NCBI GenBank assembly: GCA_016705245.1
Contig: JADIYM010000005.1
Span: forward strand, 62,001-126,000
Origin: Blastocatellia bacterium
Lineage (GTDB): Bacteria > Acidobacteriota > Blastocatellia > UBA7656 > JADIYM01
DNA: 64,000 nucleotides
Direction: 5' to 3'
Under the pieces are notes generated by a model. It worked only from the letters and a program-made list of their open reading frames with translations, was not told where the DNA came from and ran no database searches. A program made the translations under genes and the position numbers. Of the stretch, positions 49,911 through 57,766 are shown one piece after another. Within the stretch, counting starts at the first letter, position 1. Each line of letters opens with the position of its first letter.

Positions 49911-50892
49911 ATGCTCAGACTTCCGGATTTTGACTACTTCGCCCCCTCGACCGTCGAGGACGCCGTGCGTGTGACCGCCGACCACGGCCCCGACTGCTCG
50001 TACGTCGCTGGCGGCACCGACCTCTACCCGAACATGAAACGCCGCCAGCAGACGCCGGCCGTCGTCGTCGGACTGTCGCGCATCCCGGCGCTTCGCGAGA
50101 TCTCGGGCGAGGCTTCCTCGGGACTTCTGAATTGGAGCTGGCGTGACGCTCACGCGCCTCGCCGAGGACGAACGCGTCCGCGCGGCGTACCCGTCGGTCG
50201 CCTACGCCGCTTCGACGATCTCGACGCCGCTGCTGCGCAACATGGGCACGATCGGAGGCAACCTCCTGCTCGACACGCGTTGCAACTACTACGACCAGTC
50301 TTTCGAATGGCGAAAGTCGATCGACTTCTGCATGAAACGCGACGGCGACATCTGCTGGGTCGCGCCCTCGAGCCCCGTCTGCTGGGCCGTCAACTCCTCC
50401 GATGAAGCCCCGCTCATGGTCGCGCTCGACGCGAAGCTGCGGTTCATCTCGCCCGACGGCGAGCGAGAGGTGTCGGCGCGCGAGCTCTATGGCGCGGACG
50501 GCATCAACTACCTCACGAAGCGGCCCGACGAACTGCTCGTCGACATCCACCTGCCGGCCGTCAACGGCTGGCGGGCAACGTACGTGAAGCTGCGCCGCCG
50601 AGCGAGCTTCGACTTCCCGGTGCTCGGCGTCGCCGCGCGTGTGAAGACCGCCGCCGACGGCACGGTCGAAGAAGCAACAATCGTTCTCGGCGCGGTCCAC
50701 CCGTCACCGATGATCGTGAAGGAAGCGGGCGCTGCGCTCGTAGGTCGCAGGCTCACGGACGAGGCGATCGCCGAGGCCGGCGAGATCGCGCAGCACCAGG
50801 CGCGTCCGCTCGACAACACCGACTTCCTGCCGCACTGGCGAAAGCAGGTCGTGTCGACTTACGTCGGGCGCGCGCTCCGGGAGCTGCGGTGA
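49911..50892 (+). pseudogene. FAD / [4Fe-4S] subunit, 4-hydroxybenzoyl-CoA reductase beta-like
   Basis: FAD-binding subunit of about 325 residues: LRLPDFDYFAPSTVEDAV, SYVAGGTDLYPNMKRR, then one frame break near 50,128 (reading resumes IGAGVTLTRLAEDE). The loop after MGTIGGNLLLDT contains four cysteines (TRCNYYDQSFEWR, DFCMKR, DICWVAP, PVCWAVNSSDEAP). This is the spacing of the extra [4Fe-4S] cluster loop found in 4-hydroxybenzoyl-CoA reductase beta and absent from ordinary xanthine dehydrogenases. That enzyme reductively removes the para-hydroxyl to give benzoyl-CoA in anaerobic aromatic degradation. No benzoyl-CoA reductase genes are in view. Confidence 0.82.
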
Positions 50893-50906
50893 GATTTCCG
50901 ACCGTG

Positions 50907-51016
50907 ATCTCTGTGCCTTTGTGTCTCTGTGCCTCCGTGTGCGTAGCGTCTTCGAGGACGACAAGACGCTTCGCACACAGAGCCACAAAGACACAGAGGC
51001 ACGGAGAGCACAGAGG
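50907..51016. repeat. Family B inverted-repeat element, copy 2
   Basis: Left array atctctgtgcctttgtgtct..., core gtgcgtagcgtcttcgagga / caagacgcttcgcac, right array acagagccacaaagacacag.... It fills the gap between the FAD subunit (stop 50892) and XdhC (start 51033). Confidence 0.88.
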
Positions 51017-51032
51017 ACGACAGGCTAGCTGA

Positions 51033-51805
51033 ATGGACACGGGAACCGACGCGCTGCTGTCGCTCGTCGAACGCGTCGACCGTGGCGAAGCCGCCGTGCT
51101 CGCGACAGTCGTGGGCGGCGCGTTGGCGGGCGCAAGTTCGTGACGGATGGAGCGGGACGGCTCGAGGGCTCGACCGGCGACGTGGCACTCGACGATGCGA
51201 TCTCGAACGCGGCCGTGGAGGCGCTTCGGGCGCGAAAGCCGGCGCGCTTCGTCCACGCGGGACCGGACGGCGACGTCGAAGTCTACGTCGAGCCGTACGA
51301 AGCGCCGCTCGAGCTCATCATCTGTGGCGCGGGCCACATCGCCATTCCGCTGTGCAAGGCGGCGACGTTCGCGGGCTACCGCGTGATCGTTATCGACGAC
51401 CGCGCGGACTACGCATCGCGAAAACGGTTTCCGGATGCGGCAGAGGTGATCGCCGACGATTTCGAACCAGCGCTCGCGCGCACGCGCGTGACGACGTCTA
51501 CGGCGATCGTCCTCATCACGCGCGGCCACCGGTATGATTGGGACTGCGTGCGGGCGGTGGCCGGGAGGCCGGCGTTCTACGTCGGAATGATCGGCAGCCG
51601 GCGAAGAGTGAAGGCGGCGATGCTCGGGCTCGAGCAGGAGGGTGTGTCGCGAGAAGCTCTCGAACGGATGTACGCGCCGATCGGGCTCGATATCGGGGCT
51701 CAGACGCCGGAGGAGATTGCGATCGCGATTGTGGCGGAGATCATCCTGGTGCGGAGCGGCGGCGGGACGGCGCGGCCGATTTCGGAGATTGAGAGGGGGA
51801 AATAG
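51033..51805 (+). pseudogene. XdhC-family Mo-cofactor insertion/sulfuration protein, one frame break
   Basis: Accessory protein that binds and helps sulfurate molybdopterin cofactor for xanthine dehydrogenase-type enzymes. The N-terminus MDTGTDALLSLVERVDRGEA with VLATVVGG is followed by a frame break near 51,125. The XdhC Rossmann domain is then intact: LIICGAGHIAIPLCKAATFA, VIVIDDRADYASRKRF, VLITRGHRYDWDCVRAV, YVGMIGSRRRVKAAM and IGLDIGAQTPEEIAIAIVAE. About 255 residues. It lies directly downstream of the Mo-enzyme genes. Confidence 0.85.
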
Positions 51806-51806
51806 C

Positions 51807-52139
51807 GTGGAGCTCGAGGTCATCCGGTCGGTGCTGGGATTCGTCGAGGGCGGTGAGCGCGTGGCGCTGGCGACGGTCGTCGAGACACGGGGGTCGGTGC
51901 CGCGAAAGGCCGGGTCGAAGATGGCGGTTGCGGAGTCGGGGCGGATCGTGGGGACGGTCGGCGGCGGGTGCGGAGAGGCACAGGTGGTCGAGGCGGCGTG
52001 GGAGACGCTGCGGGATGGGGAGGCGCGGACGGTGTTCGTGGATTTGACGGAGGCGATACTGGAGGATGGGGTGGTGACGGAGAGTGAGGCGATCTGCGGG
52101 GGGACGATGAGTGTGTTCGTGGAACTGGTGCGCGCGTGA
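51807..52139 (+). CDS. Short XdhC/CoxI N-terminal-domain protein
   Basis: A 110-residue protein corresponding only to the XdhC_CoxI domain: LATVVETRGSVPRKAGSKMA, GRIVGTVGGGCGEAQVVEAA, EAICGGTMSVFVELV. Start GTG 51807, 1 bp after the previous stop, with gaggggg upstream. It probably assists Mo-cofactor maturation together with the full XdhC; split one- and two-domain XdhC pairs are common next to such dehydrogenases. Intact. Confidence 0.82.
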   Translation: MELEVIRSVLGFVEGGERVALATVVETRGSVPRKAGSKMAVAESGRIVGTVGGGCGEAQVVEAAWETLRDGEARTVFVDLTEAILEDGVVTESEAICGGTMSVFVELVRA

Positions 52140-52162
52140 TCCGAGTTCTTCATGAGTCCGGT

Positions 52163-52238
52163 CTTTGCGCCTTTGCGCCTTTGCGCGAACCTCTTCGGAA
52201 GATGAAGAAGTTCACGCAAAGGCGCAAAGGCGCAAAGA
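52163..52238. repeat. Family A inverted-repeat element, copy 4
   Basis: Arms ctttgcgcctttgcgcctttg... and ...cacgcaaaggcgcaaaggc around the core gaacctcttcggaagatgaag. It lies between the XdhC-like stop (52139) and the sulfatase start (52273). Confidence 0.9.
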
Positions 52239-52272
52239 CGCGCAGGGCTGAAGAAGCCCCCGAGGGCTCCGC

Positions 52273-54465
52273 GTGCTGAGTCAGGTACGTGAATCCCTTT
52301 CCCGCAGCGCGATGTCGGCCGCGTACGGCGGTGCGCTCGTGTTCCTCGTGGAGGCCGTCGACCGGATTGCCACGTTGTGGGTGAGTTTCAACTCGCCGTT
52401 CGAACCGCTCGTGTTCGCGCTTTACCTCGCGCCGGCGGTGCTGCTCGGTGTGGGGGTGGGTCTCGGACTCGGGGTCGTGCTTGCCGTGGTTCACGTTGTC
52501 TACGTCGGTGTGCTCGCACTTGCGACAGGGCGAATTCCCGAACGATGGGCGCCATGGACGGCTGGCGCGGTCACGGCCGTTGCTCTTGGAGGCCTTGCAC
52601 GGCTCGCCATGAAGCTCGCACCCGACACTCTCGAGCGGCCACTCTTCCAGCTCGTCCGCAAGATCCACGGCAAGCTCGTGCGCATGCCGTTCGTCGTCGA
52701 CAACTTCTCGTGGCTGCTGATCTTCGGGTTGATCGTCGCCGCCGCGGTCCTGCTTTCGATCGCGCTCGCGATGGCGGCCCGTCCCGAGCGGCGCGTGTGG
52801 ATGTGGCGCGTCGGGGCGATTGCCGTCGCCGCGGCTCTTGTCGGTGTCTACGCCCTAGATTCGCGGTTCCTCTACGGCCGGTACGAGCAGGTCATCCATA
52901 TTCCCGCCACAATGAAGACGCTCGCGCTCGGATTCGTCGCCGCCGGACTCGCGCTGGCGACACTTCGGCAGACCGAGCGCGCGCGGCGCATTGCCTCCGT
53001 CGGCGCAATCGCCATCGTCGCGCTTTCGGGACTCGCGTTTGCCTTCGACGCCTGGCATATCGGCCGCAACGAGAACCTGAAGGCGTTGCTCTGGCGGCGG
53101 GGCGTCGTCGCCCGGCGCGCGTACCAGATTGCGACCGCGGTTTCGGATCGAGACGGCGACGGATTCTCGACGCTTTTTGCGGGCGGCGACCCGGACGACC
53201 GGAATCCGAACGTCCATCCGCTCGCAACCGAGATTGCGGACAACGGTATCGACGAGAACGGCTTCGGCGGCGACGGCGTTGCTGCACCCGTGGCGGCTCC
53301 ATCGGCGCCAGCTGCGGGACCGGCGATCGGAACTGGGAAGAACTTCATCCTCATCGCGATCGACACGCTGCGCGCGAATCGGATGAGCGCCTACGGCTAC
53401 GAACGTCCCACGACTCCCCGGCTGGAGGCGTGGGCCAAGGCATCGGTCTTCTTCGAACGCTGCTACAGCCAGGGAACGAACACCGGTCAGACCTTCGCGG
53501 CGATGAACCGGTCGGCGACGCGCGGCGGGCTCTACGACGAGTCGCGGTCCTCGATGTTTCGCCGCATGAAGGAAGCCGGCTACCGCACGGCGCAGGTCAA
53601 CGCCCGTCGCGACGACATCTGGCTCGATGGCGCGATGTGGGCCGAGTACCGGCGCGCGCTCGTCGACGGCATCGACGAGTTCACGCACACGGGCGGACCC
53701 GTGTTGTGGGATTCCGATAAGGTGACCGACCACGCGATCAAGTACTTCGAGTCGCTTGCACCGACCGAGCGCCACGCGACGTGGGTGCACTACTTCGACC
53801 CGCACGCGCCGCGGCGCAAGATGGGGACGTACGACTGGGGAAACTCGGACGGCGATCGGTACGACACCGAGGTGGCGTTTTCGGACGAACACGTCGGGCG
53901 GCTGCTCGACTGGCTGGCCGAGACCGGCCGGCTCGAGAACACGATCGTTGTGCTGATGTCGGACCACGGCGAGGGGCTGTTTCCCGGAGAGCACGGCATG
54001 ATCCAGCACGGGAACCGTCCGTACGACGACCAGGTGCACGTGCCGCTGATCATCTGGGCGCCGGGAGTCGCGCCTGGGCGGGTGGCGGCGCCGGTCGGGA
54101 CGCCCGACATCGCGCCGACGGTGCTTTCGTACCTGGGGCTACCGGGGTTGGCGAAGGCCGAGGGCGTCGACCTGCTCGCCGGGCCGCCGCCGGAGCGTCC
54201 GATTTTCATCGAGATGCCGCGCAACGGTGTGGAGGTGACGTTCTTCGGCTATGCAGTGCACGTCGGGACGTGGCGGTTGATCCACGACGTCGTGGGGAAC
54301 ACGACCGAGCTCTACAACCTCGAGGAAGACCCGGCGGAGTTGCACAACCGCGCGGATTTCGAGCCGGAGCGGCTTGCCCAGTTGCGGACGACACTGGCGG
54401 CGTGGCTGGATTCGACGGAGTCGGTGCGGCCGATCGACCCGGGGACGGACACGGGCAGCGAGTAG
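52273..54465 (+). CDS. Membrane-bound sulfatase-fold hydrolase/transferase with MopE-like metal motif
   Basis: A 730-residue protein. The N-terminal 260 residues hold about six hydrophobic segments. At about 290-335 comes a Ca-binding-like stretch (DRDGDGFSTLFAGGDPDDRN with DNGIDENGFGGDG), as in MopE-type metal motifs. The alkaline phosphatase-superfamily domain has LIAIDTLRANRMSAYGYERP, WVHYFDPHAPRRK, VLMSDHGEGLFPGEHG, HVPLIIWAPG. The canonical formylglycine motif (C/S-x-P-x-R) is not found; TNTGQTFAAMN sits near its place, so a Thr nucleophile as in phospho-transferases is possible. Start GTG 52273; ATG 52312 is an alternative. Substrate unknown. Confidence 0.85.
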   Translation: MLSQVRESLSRSAMSAAYGGALVFLVEAVDRIATLWVSFNSPFEPLVFALYLAPAVLLGVGVGLGLGVVLAVVHVVYVGVLALATGRIPERWAPWTAGAVTAVALGGLARLAMKLAPDTLERPLFQLVRKIHGKLVRMPFVVDNFSWLLIFGLIVAAAVLLSIALAMAARPERRVWMWRVGAIAVAAALVGVYALDSRFLYGRYEQVIHIPATMKTLALGFVAAGLALATLRQTERARRIASVGAIAIVALSGLAFAFDAWHIGRNENLKALLWRRGVVARRAYQIATAVSDRDGDGFSTLFAGGDPDDRNPNVHPLATEIADNGIDENGFGGDGVAAPVAAPSAPAAGPAIGTGKNFILIAIDTLRANRMSAYGYERPTTPRLEAWAKASVFFERCYSQGTNTGQTFAAMNRSATRGGLYDESRSSMFRRMKEAGYRTAQVNARRDDIWLDGAMWAEYRRALVDGIDEFTHTGGPVLWDSDKVTDHAIKYFESLAPTERHATWVHYFDPHAPRRKMGTYDWGNSDGDRYDTEVAFSDEHVGRLLDWLAETGRLENTIVVLMSDHGEGLFPGEHGMIQHGNRPYDDQVHVPLIIWAPGVAPGRVAAPVGTPDIAPTVLSYLGLPGLAKAEGVDLLAGPPPERPIFIEMPRNGVEVTFFGYAVHVGTWRLIHDVVGNTTELYNLEEDPAELHNRADFEPERLAQLRTTLAAWLDSTESVRPIDPGTDTGSE

Positions 54466-54472
54466 GCGGCAC

Positions 54473-54546
54473 TTTGCGCCTTTGCGCCTTGGCGCGAACC
54501 TCTTCGGACGATGAAGACGTTCGCGCAAAGGCGCAAAGGCGCAAAG
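54473..54546. repeat. Family A inverted-repeat element, copy 5
   Basis: Arms tttgcgcctttgcgccttgg... and ...cgcgcaaaggcgcaaaggc around gaacctcttcggacgatgaag. It starts 8 bp after the sulfatase stop and ends 18 bp before the stop of the convergent ogt gene, so it could act as a two-way terminator. Confidence 0.9.
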
Positions 54547-54563
54547 TCTCAGAAAATAGAACC

Positions 54564-55079
54564 TTAGGCCCGGTTTGTCCCTGCTGCCGCCGCCCGCCGC
54601 CTCGAGATCACCACCGCCTCGTGATCGAGCAGCCAGCGCTTGCGGTCGAGCCCGCCGCCGTACCCGGTCAGGTCTCCGCCGGAGCCGATCACGCGGTGGC
54701 ACGGTACGATGATCGAGATCGGGTTGCGGCCGTTCGCCGCGCCGACGGCGCGCGACGCAGCCGGCTTGCCGATGCTCGAAGCGATCTGGCCGTAGCTGGT
54801 CGTCGCCGCGTAGGGAATGTCCGACAACGCACGCCAGACCGAGCACTGGAAGTCGGTGCCGGACGGAGCCAGCGCGACGTCGAACGTCGTCCGCTCACCG
54901 CGGAAGTACTCGTCGAGCTGCTGCCGGGCGTCGGCCAGCACGGCATCGTCGCGAATCCAGCCGTCGGTGCTCGCCGGCCCATATTTCGGCGCCTCGAAGT
55001 ACACGGCAGTGAGGGCGCTACCATCGGACGTGAGCGTCAATTCGCCAACGGGAGACGGCATGGTTGTGTAGTAGGTCAT
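54564..55079 (-). CDS. ogt: O6-alkylguanine-DNA alkyltransferase (Ogt/MGMT)
   Basis: Suicide repair enzyme that moves the alkyl group from O6-alkylguanine to its own cysteine. It has 171 residues. Motifs: YFRGERTTFDVAL, DFQCSVWRALSDIPYAATTS, GQIASSIGKPAASRAVGAAN, and the active site SIIVPCHRVIGSGGDLTGYG. The N-terminal domain resembles that of Ogt/AdaB. The gene lies downstream of the Ada/AlkA fusion gene on the same strand, separated by a family B element, which suggests a former alkylation-response pair. Confidence 0.95.
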   Translation of the reverse strand: MTYYTTMPSPVGELTLTSDGSALTAVYFEAPKYGPASTDGWIRDDAVLADARQQLDEYFRGERTTFDVALAPSGTDFQCSVWRALSDIPYAATTSYGQIASSIGKPAASRAVGAANGRNPISIIVPCHRVIGSGGDLTGYGGGLDRKRWLLDHEAVVISRRRAAAAGTNRA

Positions 55080-55120
55080 CTAAGAATCTCCTGTGAATTG
55101 TCTGGCCCTGAAGTATCCGA

Positions 55121-55250
55121 GCTTCGCACACAGAGGCTCAGAGGCTCAGAGGCTCTGAGACACGGAGAACCCTGGAATGGTCCACTGAGTACGGAGTCTA
55201 TGCCTCCGTGCCTCTGTGGCTCTGTGGCTCTGTGTGCGAAGCGTCTTCAA
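55121..55250. repeat. Family B half-elements in reversed order
   Basis: Two family B halves face the opposite way from the copies at 49.8 and 50.9 kb. The cttcgcacacagaggctcag array comes first, then a 35-bp spacer, then the ctctgtggctctgtggctct array ending gtgcgaagcgtcttc. The stop codon of the Ada/AlkA gene (55247-55249) lies inside the right core. Confidence 0.8.
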
Positions 55251-56704
55251 TCGCGGTTCTGGCTATGCGAGTAGCCCCGCCAGAGGTGCATCGCCGCGTA
55301 CGCCCGCCACGGCCGCCACGCCTGCGATCGATCGAGCGCGACCTTCGGCGACGCATCCCCGAGCGCCTTCCGCAACACGAGGTCCGCGTGCGGGAACGCA
55401 TCGGGCCACGCAAGCGCGCGCATCGTGATGTAGTGCGCTGTCCACGGCCCCACGCCCCGAAGCTGCTCAAGCCGCTCGACGGTTGCATCCGGATCGGCGC
55501 CCGCCTCGAGCACGAGCGATCCATCGACGACCGCTCCGGCGAGCGTCCGAACGCACTCCGCCCGCGGCCCCGTAAGCCCGAACCCGCTCATCTCTCCATC
55601 CCCGAGCTCCGCCAGCCGCTCCGCCGTCGGCGCCAGCGTCGTCAGTTCCGGAAACGGCGTCTCGATCGGCTCACCGAATGCCGACGCGATGCGACCCGCA
55701 ATCGTCGTCGCCGCGCGGACGCTGACCTGCTGGCCGAGGATCGCGCGCAGCGCCACTTCGAATCCCGTAATTGCTCCGGGCACGCGCAGGCCACGCTGTT
55801 TCGCGACCACCGGGCCGAGCACCGGATCCGCTCCGAGATGCTCCTCGATGATCGCCGGCTGCGCGTCGAGGTCGAACAGCGCGCGCACCTTCGCAAGCAG
55901 GGGAGGCAGCGCCCTCGCGAGCGTCGGCGCGACACGCACGCGCAACGAATTCGCCCGAGTCGACGGCGCGACCTCGATCCATCCCCGGTGTTTGCCGATC
56001 GCAATCGTGCGTCGATAGCGCAGGCCATCGACGGCCTCGACCCCGGGCGTCGCCCGCGCGGCGAGGAAATCCAGCAGCGCCCGCCACTCGATCGGCGGGC
56101 GGTACCCGAGCTCGAGGACGATGGCGTCCGCGGGATCCGGCGCGCCGGCGCGCCGCCGCAGGTTCGTGGGTGTCAGGCCGTAACGGTCGCGAAAAAGCGT
56201 GTTGAAGCGTCGCAGGCTCGCGAATCCGCTCGCAAACGCGACGTCGACCATCGACAGCGACGAGTCCGTCAGCAGGTGCTTGGCCAGCAGCAACCGACGC
56301 GTCTGCGCAAGCGCGACCGGCGAGACACCGTATTCGCGCTCGACTAGACGCCGCAACTGTCGCGCGCTCAGCCCCAGGTCCGCTGCCAGGTCGTCGACGG
56401 CGCCGTCGTTGAGCGCGCCGGCCTCGATTCGGGCGACGGCTCGGGCGGCGGTGCGGCTCGGCGCGTCGACGGGCGAGCGTCCGGGAGCGAGCTCGGGACG
56501 GCAGCGCAGGCACGGCCGGAAGCCGGAATGCTCGGCGGACGCCGCGTTATCGAAGAAGCGGCAGTTCTCGCGACGAACGGGCCGGGCGGTGCAGACGGGC
56601 CGGCAGTAGATGCCGGTGCTCGTCACGCCGACGAAAAGCACGCCGTCGAATCGCGGATCGCGAGACCTCAGCGCGCGGAAGCAGCTTTCAGGGTCGAGTG
56701 TCAT
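55247..56704 (-). CDS. Ada-like sensor fused to AlkA 3-methyladenine DNA glycosylase
   Basis: Fusion protein of about 485 residues for the adaptive response to alkylation. The Ada metal/methyl-acceptor domain at 1-75 has the four cysteines (GIYCRPVC, ENCRFF, CLRC). An AraC helix-turn-helix lies at about 90-185 (LAADLGLSARQLRRLVEREY, DVAFASGFASLRRFNTLFRD). The AlkA N-terminal domain follows (ELGYRPPIEWRALLDFLA), then the HhH-GPD glycosylase (LRAILGQQVSVRAA, LEQLRGVGPWTAHYI, FPHADLVLRKAL). It probably senses methyl phosphotriesters, activates genes and excises alkylated bases. Starts 56704, 56716 and 56758 are in frame; 56704 fits the usual N-terminus. The stop lies in a repeat element. Confidence 0.9.
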   Translation of the reverse strand: MTLDPESCFRALRSRDPRFDGVLFVGVTSTGIYCRPVCTARPVRRENCRFFDNAASAEHSGFRPCLRCRPELAPGRSPVDAPSRTAARAVARIEAGALNDGAVDDLAADLGLSARQLRRLVEREYGVSPVALAQTRRLLLAKHLLTDSSLSMVDVAFASGFASLRRFNTLFRDRYGLTPTNLRRRAGAPDPADAIVLELGYRPPIEWRALLDFLAARATPGVEAVDGLRYRRTIAIGKHRGWIEVAPSTRANSLRVRVAPTLARALPPLLAKVRALFDLDAQPAIIEEHLGADPVLGPVVAKQRGLRVPGAITGFEVALRAILGQQVSVRAATTIAGRIASAFGEPIETPFPELTTLAPTAERLAELGDGEMSGFGLTGPRAECVRTLAGAVVDGSLVLEAGADPDATVERLEQLRGVGPWTAHYITMRALAWPDAFPHADLVLRKALGDASPKVALDRSQAWRPWRAYAAMHLWRGYSHSQNRD

Positions 56705-56772
56705 AACGCGGAGCATCCTAGCCCCGCGTACGCCAAACGTCTCGCCGTTTTCGGACATGGATGTGAGAAAGA

Positions 56773-56898
56773 GGAGAGTGGACAGGATTACAGGATTATC
56801 AGGATTAACAGGATTCTCTTTGGTGGACCGGACGGCGCTCGCTTATCCATAGCAGTTCCTGTTAATCCTGAAAATCCTGTAATCCTGTCTACTCTCTC
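56773..56898. repeat. Family C element, copy 1
   Basis: Arms gtggacaggattacaggatt... and ...aatcctgtaatcctgtctac, built from acaggatt-type units of 8-9 bp, flank the core tctttggtggaccggacggc...tccatagcagtt. It ends 3 bp before the stop of the outer-membrane protein gene. Confidence 0.92.
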
Positions 56899-56901
56899 TC
56901 T

Positions 56902-57543
56902 CTACTTGAACCGGAAGACCAGGCCCGCGGAGAGGCGGAGGTTGTTCTGGGTCGGTGGATTGCTGGTGATCGCGAACTGCGTCAGGACGTAATCCGCCTG
57001 GATGGGCCGGAGACTCACGCGATCCGTCAGTCGGACGTCGACGCCTCCGCCAAGGACGAGCGCCGGACTCGTATCGGTGTACTCGCGGTGCACGATGAAT
57101 GGCTCGCACAGCCCCTGATCGCAAACCGCGGTGATTGAGGCGTTTTCCGACGACCGTGCGAAACCGACGAGCGCGTGTCCAAACACCGATACACGACCTG
57201 TCCCGGACTTGATTCGAGGCCCGGCCGCGAAAAGATGGTCGCGAATCTCGTCGGTGTAACTTCGCTTGTTCAGGATCGAGTCGCCGTCGAGGAGCGGCGG
57301 GAAACTCAGTCCGTTCGAAAAATCATCCGTGGCAGTCCCTCCGTGCGACGAGAAGGCCGTCTCGATCCAGAGTGACTTCCAGACGCGCGCCGTGACCGAC
57401 ACCTGCCCTCCATGCAGGTTAGCGCCGGGCGGTACACGAAGGGCGGAATAGCCGGCAAACAGTTCGATCCGGGGCGGCTCCTGGGCCGATGCGGCGACGG
57501 CAAACGTACAGACAATCAGCGCGGCAAATATCGATCTCAACAT
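56902..57543 (-). CDS. Outer-membrane beta-barrel protein, about 210 aa
   Basis: Small predicted outer-membrane protein. ATG 57543 is chosen for the aggaga site and the signal peptide MLRSIFAALIVCTFAVAASA, then QEPPRIELFAGYSAL. The mature part alternates polar and hydrophobic residues in beta strands (IELFAGYSALRV, VSVFGHALVGFARS, LVLGGGVDVRLTDRVSLRPI, ADYVLTQFAI) and ends LRLSAGLVFRFK, with a terminal aromatic as in OmpA-like barrels. Family not determined beyond that. It is flanked on both sides by family C elements whose cores are in opposite orientation. Confidence 0.78.
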   Translation of the reverse strand: MLRSIFAALIVCTFAVAASAQEPPRIELFAGYSALRVPPGANLHGGQVSVTARVWKSLWIETAFSSHGGTATDDFSNGLSFPPLLDGDSILNKRSYTDEIRDHLFAAGPRIKSGTGRVSVFGHALVGFARSSENASITAVCDQGLCEPFIVHREYTDTSPALVLGGGVDVRLTDRVSLRPIQADYVLTQFAITSNPPTQNNLRLSAGLVFRFK

Positions 57544-57642
57544 GTTGATTCTCCTGAGTGGTCTTGCGCCAGACTTCAGGATCAGCATGCCGATCGGGCG
57601 TTCCCGCGGTCTTCCCTGCGTCTTCCCCGGTGGAAAAAGAGC

Positions 57643-57766
57643 GGAGAGTGGACAGGATTACAGGATTTTCAGGATTGACAGAAACTGCTTTGGATAGGTG
57701 AGCGCCGTCCGGTCAACCAAAGAGAATCCTGTTAATCCGAAAATCCTGTAATCCTGTCAACTCTCC
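57643..57766. repeat. Family C element, copy 2 (core inverted relative to copy 1)
   Basis: The same arms as copy 1, but the core reads aactgctttggataggtgag...gtccggtcaaccaaagaga, the reverse complement of copy 1's core with a few changes. Its 3' side overlaps the end of trpB and encodes that gene's last residues and stop. Confidence 0.92.
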
